The notes under the pieces are model-generated. The model had not been told where the DNA came from. It ran no database searches and was given only the letters and a program-made list of their open reading frames with translations. The position numbers were made by a program, and so were the translations under genes. Below are positions 1-8,705 of a DNA stretch of 64,000 nt, piece by piece (the first letter of the stretch is position 1; each line of letters opens with the position of its first letter). The stretch is from Devosia marina (GTDB lineage: Bacteria; Pseudomonadota; Alphaproteobacteria; Rhizobiales; Devosiaceae). Location of the stretch: the NCBI RefSeq assembly GCF_009758415.1, contig NZ_WQRF01000001.1, positions 1,178,001-1,242,000 on the forward strand, written 5' to 3'.

Positions 1-531
1 ACGCTCATCGCCTGGGCCGGTGACGACCCCGGTCGCGAGGGCCTGCTGGACACGCCGGCACGTGTGGTCAAGGCCTATGGCGAACTGTTTGCCGGCTACG
101 ACCAGAACCCCGGCGAAGTCCTGTCCAAGACCTTCAAGGAAGTCGGCGGCTATGACGACCTGGTGCTGGTCAAGGGTATCCCCTTCTATGCCCATTGCGA
201 ACACCACATGGTGCCCTTTTACGGGCAGGCCCACATCGCCTACCTCCCCCATGATGGTGTCGTCGGCCTCTCAAAGCTGGCTCGGCTGGTAGAAGTTTTC
301 GCCCGTCGCCTGCAGACTCAGGAAACCATGACGGCGCAGATCATCGATGCCATCAATGAAAATCTGGGGCCGCGCGGCGCAGCAGTCCTGCTCGAAGCCG
401 AGCACATGTGCATGACCATGCGCGGCGTGAAGGCTCATGACGTCAAGACAGTCACGCACCGCTTTACCGGGGTTTTTGCCGAAGACCGTCAGGAACAGGA
501 TCGCTTCTTTGCCATGGTCGGTCATCGCTAG
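1..531 (+). CDS. folE: GTP cyclohydrolase I, 5' end missing
   Basis: Converts GTP to 7,8-dihydroneopterin triphosphate, the first step of folate and tetrahydropterin synthesis, in the cytoplasm. The frame is open from base 1, so the start lies outside the window; 176 residues are visible, which is most of a protein that is normally around 200 residues. The zinc and active-site motif HCEHHMVPF and the later [10 protein letters not shown], carrying the second conserved cysteine, are both present, as is the family segment GLSKLARLV. The gene ends 77 bases before the AraC-type regulator and is close to hisI, another cyclohydrolase. Family assignment is secure; only the N-terminus is unseen. Confidence 0.96.
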   Translation, partial: TLIAWAGDDPGREGLLDTPARVVKAYGELFAGYDQNPGEVLSKTFKEVGGYDDLVLVKGIPFYAHCEHHMVPFYGQAHIAYLPHDGVVGLSKLARLVEVFARRLQTQETMTAQIIDAINENLGPRGAAVLLEAEHMCMTMRGVKAHDVKTVTHRFTGVFAEDRQEQDRFFAMVGHR

Positions 532-608
532 GGCCAAAAAGGCAAGCCCGATCAAACGCAGCGTATTTTGATATGGCATAGACTCGCTGTCTCACTGCGA
601 GGTTACCC

Positions 609-1442
609 ATGTCTGCCATTGTTCGAGCCCTCTGGTTTTTGGAAAGTCGATTCCCTGAGGATATCGGCCTGGATGAACTGGCCCGCTCGACAGGCCTGGC
701 CCCAACTTATTTGTCCCGCATGTTTCCGCTGGCCACCGGCTACACAATCTCCGGCTATCTGCGCGGCCGCCGCTTGACCGAGGCGGCCAAGGCCTTGGCG
801 GACGGTGCCCCCGACATTCTCTCGGTGGCGCTCGATGCCGGATATGGCTCGCACGAGGCATTCACCCGCGCTTTTCGCGAACAGTTCGGCCTGACACCCG
901 ACACGGTTCGTAAGAGACGCTCTCTGGATCACCTCAATCTCGTGGAGGCCATCAGAATGGAAGCCGCTATCAATATCCAACTCGACCCGCCGCGCATTGA
1001 AAAAATGCCGGCAATCCGCCTCGCCGCCCTGCCCGGGCGGCACGATCTCAACAATCCCTCCGGCATTCCGGCGCAATGGAACAGCTTTGGCCCGCTGGTG
1101 CCCGGTATCGAAGGCGTCATTCCCGGCGCAGCCTATGGCGTGGTTGGGGATATGAGCGACGGACAGTTCGACTACGCTCCGGGCGTGCAGATCACGCCTG
1201 ATACACTCGTTTCGTCGCCACTTACCGTAATGACGATACCGGCCCGCAAATGGGCGCGGTTCACCCACAAGGGACATGTCTCCAATGTCCGGGCCACCTG
1301 TGCGGCCATATATGGTGACTGGTTGCCCAATTCAAACGCCGAACAGGCCGAAGGACTATCCTTTGTCGAGTATTACGGGCCCGACTTCGACCCGCGCACT
1401 GGACACGGCACAATTGAGATCTGGGTCGGTCTCAAGGACTGA
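609..1442 (+). CDS. AraC-family regulator with GyrI-like effector domain
   Basis: A 277-residue transcription factor. Residues 1-105 carry two helix-turn-helix units of the AraC type (IGLDELARSTGLAPTYLSRM, then DAGYGSHEAFTRAFREQFG), and roughly residues 120-277 match the GyrI-like (SOX/Rob C-terminal) small-molecule binding fold, ending with GTIEIWVGL. This order, DNA-binding domain first and GyrI domain second, is that of the Rob/SoxS-related multidrug-sensing regulators. The ligand and targets are not visible. It sits between folE and hisI, and probably acts elsewhere, since both neighbours are biosynthetic genes. Confidence 0.9.
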   Translation: MSAIVRALWFLESRFPEDIGLDELARSTGLAPTYLSRMFPLATGYTISGYLRGRRLTEAAKALADGAPDILSVALDAGYGSHEAFTRAFREQFGLTPDTVRKRRSLDHLNLVEAIRMEAAINIQLDPPRIEKMPAIRLAALPGRHDLNNPSGIPAQWNSFGPLVPGIEGVIPGAAYGVVGDMSDGQFDYAPGVQITPDTLVSSPLTVMTIPARKWARFTHKGHVSNVRATCAAIYGDWLPNSNAEQAEGLSFVEYYGPDFDPRTGHGTIEIWVGLKD

Positions 1443-1507
1443 AACACTGGTAAATGCCTCCGATGCGCGCTAGAGGCTCGGCATCCGCACGAGCAATGGC
1501 GCGCATC

Positions 1508-1960
1508 ATGACCATCTCCTTCGCCGACCCAAAGACCCTTGATCATGCCACGCTGGAAGAAGGCACAACCTTTGCCCCACGCTTTGACGCCCATGGCCTT
1601 TTGACCGTCGTCACACTGGAAGATGGAACCAACCATATTCTGATGGTCGCGCATATGAATGCCGAGACCCTGTCGCTGACCCTGGAAACCGGTATCGCCC
1701 ACTACTGGTCGCGTTCGCGCAAGGCGATCTGGAAGAAGGGTGAGACCTCTGGCGAACTTCAGGAAGTGGTCGAGCTGCGCACCGATTGCGATCAGGACTG
1801 CCTGGTCATGGTGGTGCGCCAGACCGGACGGGGCGCTGCCTGCCACACAGGTCGCAAATCCTGCTTTTATCGGCGCGTAAAGACCGATCAAAGCGAAAGC
1901 CGGCTTGAAGACACCGGCCTGCCTCGCCTGTTCAACCCCAAGGATGTGTACGGGGCTTAG
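1508..1960 (+). CDS. hisI: Phosphoribosyl-AMP cyclohydrolase
   Basis: Third step of histidine synthesis: opens the adenine ring of phosphoribosyl-AMP. The 150-residue protein carries the family core: [28 protein letters not shown], the metal-binding [10 protein letters not shown] and the C-terminal [14 protein letters not shown], with the conserved cysteines present. An in-frame ATG at 1454 would add 18 basic, low-complexity residues, so the ATG at 1508 (MTISFADP) is preferred. It is a stand-alone cyclohydrolase with no HisE pyrophosphohydrolase domain, as is usual in alphaproteobacteria. Its stop overlaps the convergent rhomboid gene by four bases. Confidence 0.95.
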   Translation: MTISFADPKTLDHATLEEGTTFAPRFDAHGLLTVVTLEDGTNHILMVAHMNAETLSLTLETGIAHYWSRSRKAIWKKGETSGELQEVVELRTDCDQDCLVMVVRQTGRGAACHTGRKSCFYRRVKTDQSESRLEDTGLPRLFNPKDVYGA

Positions 1961-2691
1961 GTTTTCCGCTCAAACAGCGGCACCATCAGGAAGCCGGCGG
2001 CGAATCCGCCAAGATGGGCCTGCCAGGCGATGGATAATGGACTCCCCGTCAGCAATGGCACCAGAGGAACTGCCGCATTGAGCGCCAGCCAGATCAATGT
2101 GAAAAGGCGCGAGGGCGGGTTGGCAAAAACCGCCCTCAGGCTCGCCAACCGGCGACCCAGCACCACCGCCTCGCCCGTTTCGGGATCGCGGGCCATCAAT
2201 ACCGGTTGGAACATGAAGCGAATGGCAGCACCAGTCAGGCCTGCCACGCCTCCCGATGCGCCGATCAGGTAAACCTGGCTATAGAGCGTGGTTGCCGCGA
2301 ACAGCGCCGCGCCGCCAAAGGCTGAAATCAGGAACAAGGATACCATCGGCCCTGCCCCATAGCGGCGCACCACCGGTGTTGCGAAGATCACCAGCCAGGC
2401 AACATTGATCAGCAGATGGTCCCACCCGGCATGCAGGAAAGCATGAGTGAAGGGCGTCCAAATCAATGGGATGGCGATGCTCGGATCAATGCCCGCCACC
2501 ACGATTCGGTAGGGCTGAAACGCGAACCACAGCAGCAGCTCCACTTGGCCTTCAGGGTTAAGAACCAGGGTTGATGCCAAATGAATAGCAATCAATATGC
2601 CAGCCAGGGCCGTTATGGACACCGGCAGCAGAAACACCGGCTCACGCCCCTCGGGCTCCTTGAATACGGGCGCCCGCTCTTGTTCATTCAT
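1957..2691 (-). CDS. Rhomboid-family intramembrane serine protease
   Basis: A 244-residue polytopic membrane protein with about six hydrophobic segments. The rhomboid signatures are visible: [18 protein letters not shown] in the second membrane block and the catalytic serine motif [12 protein letters not shown]. The histidine partner would lie in the last hydrophobic segment ([14 protein letters not shown]), matching the usual AHxxGxxxG pattern. Such proteases cleave substrates inside the membrane; the substrate is unknown. The start is set at MNEQER, since the longer frame adds 18 residues with no family likeness. It diverges from the PAS_5 gene. Confidence 0.93.
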   Translation of the reverse strand: MNEQERAPVFKEPEGREPVFLLPVSITALAGILIAIHLASTLVLNPEGQVELLLWFAFQPYRIVVAGIDPSIAIPLIWTPFTHAFLHAGWDHLLINVAWLVIFATPVVRRYGAGPMVSLFLISAFGGAALFAATTLYSQVYLIGASGGVAGLTGAAIRFMFQPVLMARDPETGEAVVLGRRLASLRAVFANPPSRLFTLIWLALNAAVPLVPLLTGSPLSIAWQAHLGGFAAGFLMVPLFERKT

Positions 2692-2873
2692 CGGCAACAC
2701 CCCGAGGCACCGGCAGGCCGCCGTCCTGCTTGCGCTTTTCCACATTTGGCCACAGACGTTAACCTTAACTAACCTTTAAACGCGCCACGAGCGCTGCATT
2801 TTGCGATTGTCCCCGAAGCGCGGCAGACTCCTCTTATGGAATGCCTCGACGCCTCAAATTGCGGGTCCGAACG

Positions 2874-3527
2874 ATGCAGATGCAGAGCACAAAGACACTC
2901 TATACCTATTGGAACACGATTCGGGGTTCCCGCAGCGCTCCGGACCGTCGCGACATCGATCCGACACGCATTCGTGACGCGCTGGCCAACACCTTTATTC
3001 TTGAGCTCGACAGCGCCGACCAGTTCTCCTTCCGCCTTGCCGGCTCACATTTGTGCACCAGCTATTGCCGGGAATTGAAGGGGCGCTCCTTCTCTGCGCT
3101 CTGGCATGACCGCGACAGCGACGCCATGGACACCCTGATCCGCGCCGTCACCGAAGACCATGCCGTGGCTCTGGTCACCTTTCAGGGCACCACGGCCCTG
3201 CACACCAAGGTGAGCTTTGAGACCATTCTCATGCCCCTGCGCCACAACGGCTCGACCCATACCCGCATTCTGGGTGCGATGTCGGCGGTTGAGGAGCCCT
3301 ACTGGCTCGGCGTGCAGCCTATCCTCGAACAGCGCATCACTGGCCTCCGGCTGATCTGGCCCGACGAGGTTCCGGCCGAAGAATCCGCACGCGAAGTCAT
3401 GGCCAGTGTTGTCAACGACGCCGAATATGGTTCATCGGCACAGCCCGCAGCCATGCCAACTACTGTTTATGGCCGCAGCGCCCGCCGCTACGCCCATCTT
3501 GCCGTTATTGACGGCGGCCGAAACTGA
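2874..3527 (+). CDS. PAS_5-family (PAS-like) sensory protein
   Basis: A soluble protein of 217 residues resembling the alphaproteobacterial PAS_5 family: an N-terminal YTYWNTIRGSRSAPDR signature, then a PAS-like segment (ALANTFILELDSADQFSFRLAGSHLC) and a C-terminal LGAMSAVEEPYWLG. No kinase, cyclase or DNA-binding domain is attached, so it would act as a ligand or redox sensor through a partner. The ATG at 2874 is chosen because the family signature begins soon after it; 2841 is an alternative. It is followed by a PilZ protein 105 bases downstream, which suggests a link with cyclic-di-GMP or envelope signalling, but this is inference. Confidence 0.8.
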   Translation: MQMQSTKTLYTYWNTIRGSRSAPDRRDIDPTRIRDALANTFILELDSADQFSFRLAGSHLCTSYCRELKGRSFSALWHDRDSDAMDTLIRAVTEDHAVALVTFQGTTALHTKVSFETILMPLRHNGSTHTRILGAMSAVEEPYWLGVQPILEQRITGLRLIWPDEVPAEESAREVMASVVNDAEYGSSAQPAAMPTTVYGRSARRYAHLAVIDGGRN

Positions 3528-3632
3528 ATGGGTCGCTTTTGAGCGACCTATTTGGACCAATTCTCATCAAGCGTTAACCAAGCCCGGCTAAGTTTGCTGT
3601 GGTTTTCCCCAGTGCGTGGAACAGGTTGACGT

Positions 3633-4265
3633 ATGCTCAATGACGACATTTCTGCTCCGCAGCCCATTACCAGTCTGCACGCCGGCGCGGGAGAGCGCCG
3701 CTTCCAGCGCGTCAAGGTGTCGATCCTAGGCCGCTACATGCTGGCGGACCGTCGTGAATTTCCGTGCCAGGTCCTGTCCATGTCCCCCGGCGATGCCGTG
3801 GTGATTGCCCCGGTTCCCGGCATTGTTGGCGAGCGGATCATCGCCTATCTTGATCATCTGGGGCGCGTTGAAGGGACCATCCTGTCCCAGGTTGATGGCG
3901 GATTCATCATGGATATCGGCGCATCGCCGCGCAAGCGCGACAAGATGGCGGCCCAGCTCACCTGGCTGGCCAACAAAGACATTCTCAATCTCCCCGAGGA
4001 CCGCCGCCACGAGCGCGTTGTCCCCGACATCCGCCATTCGACCGTCGTGCTCGACGATGGACGCCGCTACAACTGCAAGATCATCGACATCTCACTCTCC
4101 GGCGCTGCCGTCGAACTCGATGTGCGTCCGGCCATGGGTACGCCCATCACACTGGGCCGCATGCGCGCCCGCGTCGTCCGTCATTTCCAGAATGGTGTCG
4201 CCGTGGAGTTCGTGGCCGCACAGGAAATGCTGACCGTGGTGCAGCAGAACCTGCGCATGAACTGA
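3633..4265 (+). CDS. Tandem PilZ-domain protein
   Basis: A 210-residue soluble protein made of two PilZ-like halves. The first (residues about 20-95) has ERRFQRVKV and a weakened second motif (LSMSPGDA); the second (about 115-205) has the better pair RRHERV and DISLSGAAVE, matching the RxxxR and D/NxSxxG cyclic-di-GMP binding signature. The protein probably binds cyclic-di-GMP through the second half. Its output is unknown. It lies between a PAS_5 protein and a LapG-like periplasmic peptidase, both plausible members of a surface or adhesion switch. Confidence 0.85.
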   Translation: MLNDDISAPQPITSLHAGAGERRFQRVKVSILGRYMLADRREFPCQVLSMSPGDAVVIAPVPGIVGERIIAYLDHLGRVEGTILSQVDGGFIMDIGASPRKRDKMAAQLTWLANKDILNLPEDRRHERVVPDIRHSTVVLDDGRRYNCKIIDISLSGAAVELDVRPAMGTPITLGRMRARVVRHFQNGVAVEFVAAQEMLTVVQQNLRMN

Positions 4266-4461
4266 CCCCCGACAGGGCAAGCACCGACGTGCCGCTTACG
4301 AGCGGAGGCGCCTGAGCGAATGCACCGGTGCATTCACCGGCGCCGTCATGGTCAACAAATCCTTATAAGTATCGATAAAACACGCATAAAAACTGCGTGG
4401 CACTTTTCGGATCGGGGCAATCGGCCATCCCTAGTGTGGTCTCCATCAGGGAGACGACACC

Positions 4462-5085
4462 ATGAATTTTTTCAAGAAGGGCCGGCTGGCAGGGCTACTC
4501 ATCGCCCTCCTCGCAATCGCCCCGGCTACTCCGAGCGCAGCGCTGGACCTCACCAACATCGCCTATGTCCAGACCAGCTCGGGCACGACCTCGATCCCGG
4601 TCGGTCATCTGGAATTTTGCAGGTCCAATCCGACCGAATGCCGTGGCTATGACCGCGTCGAGCCCGCGACCGTGCTGGATGATCGCAACTGGCAGCAACT
4701 CGTTTCAGTCAACGCCTACTACAATCAGAACGTCATTCCGGTCACCGATCAGGATCTCTATAATGTTGCCGAGTTCTGGACCTACCCGAACGGCTATGGG
4801 GACTGCGAAGACTTCGCGCTTGCCAAGCGCCGCGACCTGATCAATTCGGGTTGGCACCCCTCGACACTGATGATCGCGGTGGTCAAGGAAGCCAATGGCA
4901 ACGGCCACGCCGTGCTGATCGCCCGCACAGATCGTGGTGACCTCGTCCTCGACAACCAAGACGGCACGATCCGCCTCTGGAGCGACACGCCTTACAAGTT
5001 CATCAAGCGCCAGTCACAGGCTCATGCCGGTCAATGGGTCGACATGATCGACAACCGCGTTCTGGTCGTCGCTGCCGCCGACTGA
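4462..5085 (+). CDS. Periplasmic transglutaminase-like cysteine peptidase (BTLCP family)
   Basis: A 207-residue exported protein with a clear signal peptide (positive FKKGRL, hydrophobic core, cleavage near TPSAALD). The mature part carries the BTLCP catalytic triad: Cys in YGDCEDFALAKR, His in NGHAVLIAR and Asp in LVLDNQDG. The family includes LapG, which trims biofilm adhesins when cyclic-di-GMP falls, but most rhizobial members have no known substrate. The upstream tandem PilZ gene makes an adhesion role worth testing. The preceding 196 bases hold a 12-base palindrome at 4321-4332 and no further gene. Confidence 0.9.
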   Translation: MNFFKKGRLAGLLIALLAIAPATPSAALDLTNIAYVQTSSGTTSIPVGHLEFCRSNPTECRGYDRVEPATVLDDRNWQQLVSVNAYYNQNVIPVTDQDLYNVAEFWTYPNGYGDCEDFALAKRRDLINSGWHPSTLMIAVVKEANGNGHAVLIARTDRGDLVLDNQDGTIRLWSDTPYKFIKRQSQAHAGQWVDMIDNRVLVVAAAD

Positions 5086-5193
5086 CAAGTTTCCGGACCC
5101 CGCCCAAATCCTATCCCTGATAGGGGTCTGAAGAGCCAGGCCGGTCATGCGCAAGCGTGGCCGGCCTAGCTGCGTCCAGGCGTAGACTTGCAA

Positions 5194-5520
5194 TTATGGC
5201 CGAAGAGCCACGTAGATACTCATGAAAAAGAGCCCAGTTATGAAGGCCCAGCCAAAGGCCACGAGGGCCGAGATTAGAACAGACGGCATCGAGATCGTGC
5301 CATCCTCATCATGGCTCCAACCCACCTGGAGAAGGATGTAGGGACCGCACACGAAGCTCATCGCCAGATTGCCCAGTGAGGCCAGATAAGACCGGCCATC
5401 CCAGCGCAGCATGGCCTGCTGCCGCGTAACCCACTGGTAAAGGTGCGTACCTGCCCCCGCTATGCAAAGACCCACGCCCATGATGAACGCCGCAAGCAAA
5501 AGTTCTCTGGTCATGCCCAT
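5194..5520 (-). CDS. Small integral membrane protein, function unknown
   Basis: A 108-residue protein with about three hydrophobic segments (LLAAFIMGVGLCIAGAG, a middle LAMSFVCGPYILLQVGW, and a C-terminal VAFGWAFITGLFFMSIYVAL). The layout suggests a small inner-membrane protein with a short polar loop (RQQAMLRWDGRSY). I do not assign a function. It is convergent with the BTLCP gene and divergent from the next membrane-anchored protein. The codon pattern is coherent and the length is typical of conserved small rhizobial membrane proteins. Confidence 0.7.
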   Translation of the reverse strand: MGMTRELLLAAFIMGVGLCIAGAGTHLYQWVTRQQAMLRWDGRSYLASLGNLAMSFVCGPYILLQVGWSHDEDGTISMPSVLISALVAFGWAFITGLFFMSIYVALRP

Positions 5521-5583
5521 CCCCGTGCCATCTGCCCATGCTGCGCGAATATTTACTGTTTGTTAAGCATATTGCGCCTCCTA

Positions 5584-6312
5584 ATGGATGTCACCCCGAA
5601 GCGAGAATTCTGGTTAATTTCCACCATGGCGGCCTCAGGCATCGATGCGAACGCTTCGGAAGGTGGCAAAGGCCAGATGGCCTACAACCTTGCCGGAATT
5701 GCGCTGATCGTTCTGCTTCTGACGGTGGGCGTGGCTTACCTGGTTGACCAGGCGGCCCGAAATACGCAGCGGCCCCTGCCCAGCCTGATTGATGCAGATC
5801 CGATAACGCAGACTGTTGCAGGACGGGAATTGCATGTTCCCACGACCTGGTTCCGCTTTGGCGAAACCATCAAGCCCGGCTTTGTCAGCCAAGTCGATCT
5901 AACTTTCGCTCTGCCGCTGATTGCCGGCCAGCAACCAACGCCGGTCGAGGCGACGCTGATTTCGCGCAGTGCAGCGCGCGCCAGCGGTGCGCTGCTCGAC
6001 GCGGTCTACTTGCACCAATTTGCCGATGGCTCCGTGGGCGGCATCCCCGGACTGGTGGGCAAGCCGCTGCTTGCCGCCGATGGATATGCAGACGAAACGG
6101 TCTGGTACGACCCACTCTCGCCTGCCCCATTTGTTGCCAAATGCGCCGCAGCGCCAGATCCGAGCCGTTCGGATCGCTGTTTGAGGACAATACACTTGCC
6201 CAACGGCCTGGCCGCCATCCTCAGCTTTGACGCGGAGGCGCTGGTCGCCTGGCGTCAGTTTGACGCCGAGCTCGCCCAGTGGTTGGGCAAGATCGGCGCA
6301 TTGGACAATTAG
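5584..6312 (+). CDS. Membrane-anchored protein of unknown function
   Basis: A 242-residue protein with one N-terminal transmembrane helix (AGIALIVLLLTVGVAYLVDQ) followed by a soluble, probably periplasmic domain of about 190 residues with no motif I recognise. Two cysteines late in the protein (CAAAPDPSRSDRC) could form a disulfide. The start may be the ATG at 5584 or the one at 5626; the longer open frame to 5443 is rejected because it would overlap the divergent gene. The stop overlaps the convergent DUF3126 gene by four bases. Confidence 0.7.
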   Translation: MDVTPKREFWLISTMAASGIDANASEGGKGQMAYNLAGIALIVLLLTVGVAYLVDQAARNTQRPLPSLIDADPITQTVAGRELHVPTTWFRFGETIKPGFVSQVDLTFALPLIAGQQPTPVEATLISRSAARASGALLDAVYLHQFADGSVGGIPGLVGKPLLAADGYADETVWYDPLSPAPFVAKCAAAPDPSRSDRCLRTIHLPNGLAAILSFDAEALVAWRQFDAELAQWLGKIGALDN

Positions 6313-6527
6313 TCGATATCGTCCAGGTCGATGTCCAGGATCGACATGGAGAACATATAGGACTTGTCGCCATCTTCATCGTCGAGGTGGATCAGGCCGA
6401 TCGACTCCTCGCCGATGAACACTTCAACAGAATCGTTCAGCTTCGGCCGCGGACGGACATCGATGTTGCGATTGTTGAAGGTGCGTTGCAGAAATTTCTG
6501 CAGCTTGATGATCTCGGGGTGGTTCAC
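6309..6527 (-). CDS. DUF3126 family protein
   Basis: A 72-residue acidic protein recognised as DUF3126, a small family common in Hyphomicrobiales. Typical features are the start EIIKLQKFLQRTFNN, the RPRPKLNDSVEVFIGEE middle, and an aspartate-rich end (SILDIDLDDID). Function is unknown. It lies 114 bases downstream of cysE on the same strand and may be cotranscribed with it. Confidence 0.88.
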   Translation of the reverse strand: MNHPEIIKLQKFLQRTFNNRNIDVRPRPKLNDSVEVFIGEESIGLIHLDDEDGDKSYMFSMSILDIDLDDID

Positions 6528-6641
6528 GGGAACATGTCCTGCTGGTTGCGTTGAGGCGGCAATCTAGTGTCTCGACAAACCCTGACAACCCCCGCATGGA
6601 CCAATTTACCGGTAACAACTGGCCCGAGTGGCTTGCCCGCG

Positions 6642-7469
6642 CTATTTGACCCCGTCGTACACCAGCACCATCTGGTCCATGACCAGGGCTGGCTGTGCGC
6701 ATCCGGCCTCGCCGATCACCTTGGCAGGCACGCCGGCCACGGTCGTGCGCGGAGGCACTTCCTTGAGCACCACGGACCCCGCACCGACCCGGCTGCAATC
6801 ACCTACCTTGATATTGCCGAGCACCTTGGCCCCAGCGCCTATCAGTACCCCATTGCCGATCTTGGGATGCCGATCCTGATCCGCCTTGCCGGTTCCGCCT
6901 AGCGTTACATTTTGCAGGATCGAGACATTGTCCCCCACAATTGCGGTCTCACCTATGACCAGCCCGGTGCCATGGTCGAGCATGACGCCCTTACCCATGG
7001 GCACGGCCGGGTTGATGTCGACCTGGAACACCTGGCTCGAACGGCTTTGCAGATAAAGCGCGAAGTCCCTTCGCCCCGATTTGTGCATGGCATGGGCGAA
7101 ACGATGGGTCTGGATCGCCTGGAAGCCCTTGAAATAGAGCAGCGGCTCAATGGCCCGGTGGCAGGCCGGATCACGCTCCAGTGTCGCAGCCAGATCCACC
7201 CGGGCGGCCTGACCGACTTCGGGATGGTCGCGCAGGGTTTCCGCGAAAGCCTGGCGGATCATGTCTGCCGACACATCTTCATGGTCAAGGCGCGTCGCCA
7301 GGCGGTGCGCAAGCGCCTCTTCCAGGGTCTCATGATTGAGAATGGTAGAGAGTACCAGATTGGCAAGAAACGGCTCGTTATCGAGCACCTGGCGAGCCCC
7401 GGCACGAACAGCCTCCCAAACCGGGTCGACCGCCTGGATCTGGGAGGAAATCTTGGCATTGCCGCTCAT
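6642..7469 (-). CDS. cysE: Serine O-acetyltransferase
   Basis: Acetylates L-serine with acetyl-CoA to give O-acetylserine, the committed step of cysteine synthesis. The 275-residue protein has the N-terminal SATase helical domain (residues about 1-140) and a left-handed beta-helix of hexapeptide repeats from about 150 (PAVPMGKGVMLDHGTGLVIG, then VSILQNVTLGGTGK and NGVLIGAGAKVLGNIKVGD). The conserved DHGTG histidine is visible. A good promoter lies just upstream at 7501-7529. The end (PALVMDQMVLVYDGVK) resembles the C-terminal tail used to bind CysK, but lacks a confirmed terminal isoleucine. Confidence 0.96.
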   Translation of the reverse strand: MSGNAKISSQIQAVDPVWEAVRAGARQVLDNEPFLANLVLSTILNHETLEEALAHRLATRLDHEDVSADMIRQAFAETLRDHPEVGQAARVDLAATLERDPACHRAIEPLLYFKGFQAIQTHRFAHAMHKSGRRDFALYLQSRSSQVFQVDINPAVPMGKGVMLDHGTGLVIGETAIVGDNVSILQNVTLGGTGKADQDRHPKIGNGVLIGAGAKVLGNIKVGDCSRVGAGSVVLKEVPPRTTVAGVPAKVIGEAGCAQPALVMDQMVLVYDGVK

Positions 7470-7500
7470 GTCGCGAGTCTCCGCTTCATCGATAGATGAC

Positions 7501-7529
7501 GATATAATCTACATCAATTCGCTGTTCAA
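7501..7529 (-). promoter_or_regulatory. Sigma-70-type promoter for cysE
   Basis: On the minus strand TTGAAC (7524-7529) and TATATC (7501-7506) are separated by 17 bases, close to the vegetative consensus. The predicted transcript would start near 7494, about 25 bases before the cysE start. Called by eye only. Confidence 0.5.
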
Positions 7530-7550
7530 AGCCAAAGCTGCCCATTTGGT

Positions 7551-8321
7551 TCACGAAACCGGCACGCTGGAGCAATGCTCGCTGAGAAACGCCAGTGCCG
7601 CTGCCTTGAACACCTTGTCCCCGGTCGCCCGCATATGGTCGCGTCTGGGGATGAGGAGTGCTTCACCTTGTGGCAGCAATTCGGCCAATTCCTCGGGTCC
7701 GCCGGCCATCTCGTCCTCTTCGCCTACCGCCACCAGCGCCGGCACTTCAATGCGCCGCACATCGGCGCGTGCCATGGGCTGGCGCGAGGTCTCCATGCAA
7801 GCCGCCAGCGCTTCGCGATCCGAACCGGTATGGTCGGCAAAGATGCGGAACTGCCGCGCGGTGGGATGGGTCAGGTCAGACAGATCCGGTGCCCGCAACC
7901 CGGCAATGATGTCATTGCCGTCGCTCAGCCCGTTGACCAGGTTCATGGCCATGCCCCCAAAAATCGCTGCAACGACCCGTTCGGGGTGATGGAACGCCAG
8001 GAAAGCGGCAATCCGGGCGCCCATTGAATAGCCCATCACCGCCGCCTTTTCGATTCCCAGATGATCGAGCAGCGCCAGGGCGTCCTCGGCCATCTGTGTG
8101 GGGTAGTAGAGCTCGGGATCATGCGGCCTGTCCGTTTGCCCATGACCACGATTATCAATCGTGATGGCCTGATAACCCGCCTCGGTCAGCGTCTCCACCC
8201 AACCGGTATCGACCCAATTGACCTTGCCGCTTGAGGCAAAGCCGTGAATGAGCAGGACCGGCGGGCCTTCTCCGGTAACCTCATAGGCAATCGACAGGCC
8301 GGATGTGGTGAAGCTGGGCAT
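7551..8321 (-). CDS. Alpha/beta-fold hydrolase
   Basis: A 256-residue soluble hydrolase. The alpha/beta fold markers are an early HGFASSG oxyanion loop, the nucleophile elbow GYSMGA (Ser), a later aspartate in VAVGEEDEMAGG, and the histidine in RRDHMRA. It may be an esterase or C-C hydrolase; the substrate cannot be read from sequence. The start at MPSFTTSG (8321) fits the family better than the open frame to 8375. It lies upstream of cysE on the same strand, but the cysE promoter in the 81-base gap suggests separate control. Confidence 0.87.
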   Translation of the reverse strand: MPSFTTSGLSIAYEVTGEGPPVLLIHGFASSGKVNWVDTGWVETLTEAGYQAITIDNRGHGQTDRPHDPELYYPTQMAEDALALLDHLGIEKAAVMGYSMGARIAAFLAFHHPERVVAAIFGGMAMNLVNGLSDGNDIIAGLRAPDLSDLTHPTARQFRIFADHTGSDREALAACMETSRQPMARADVRRIEVPALVAVGEEDEMAGGPEELAELLPQGEALLIPRRDHMRATGDKVFKAAALAFLSEHCSSVPVS

Positions 8322-8451
8322 GGGGCATCCTCTTTTCAGTCCCTCGGGTGTTGCGGCTTCAGGACGCAAAATCAAGCGCCCTTTGCCCTTTTCTTGGTTG
8401 AGGCCTTTGGCTATGGTCGCGCCAAATCAAACACACTCCAGGTTCCCGACC

Positions 8452-8697
8452 ATGGCACACGGCTCGACCCCGCATTTCCACAATACCGAAGGCCTGCGCA
8501 GCATCGAGATCGGGTCCAAGGAATTTCAGTGCGTCGGCGCCCTCCCCCCGTTCGATCATCCCCATGTCTTCCTCGACATGGGCAAGGATGACGAGATCGT
8601 GTGCCCCTATTGCTCCACGCTCTATATCTACAAGGCTGAACTGGGCGAGGGTCATGCCAACCCCGCCTCGGCCATCTTCAAGGCCCACGCCGCCTGA
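8452..8697 (+). CDS. CHCC-type zinc-finger domain protein
   Basis: An 81-residue protein with a C-terminal zinc-finger CHCC module (FQCVGALPPFDHPHVFLDM, then IVCPYCSTLYIYK), the domain also found in the mitochondrial complex I subunit NDUFS6. The ligands are Cys, His and the CPYC pair. Alphaproteobacterial members are small and uncharacterised; a role in respiratory complex assembly is possible by homology only. The ATG at 8452 (MAHGSTPHFH) is preferred. The gene ends eight bases before the FAD monooxygenase and is probably cotranscribed with it. Confidence 0.87.
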   Translation: MAHGSTPHFHNTEGLRSIEIGSKEFQCVGALPPFDHPHVFLDMGKDDEIVCPYCSTLYIYKAELGEGHANPASAIFKAHAA

Positions 8698-8705
8698 GCA
8701 GGCCC

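Noticed and set aside
4321..4332. TGCACCGGTGCA palindrome upstream of the BTLCP gene
   Set aside because: A 12-base palindrome is easily due to chance at this GC and it occurs once here.
5138..5167. AGGCCGG/CCGGCCT hairpin between two convergent genes
   Set aside because: The stem is short and lacks a T-run; termination cannot be claimed.
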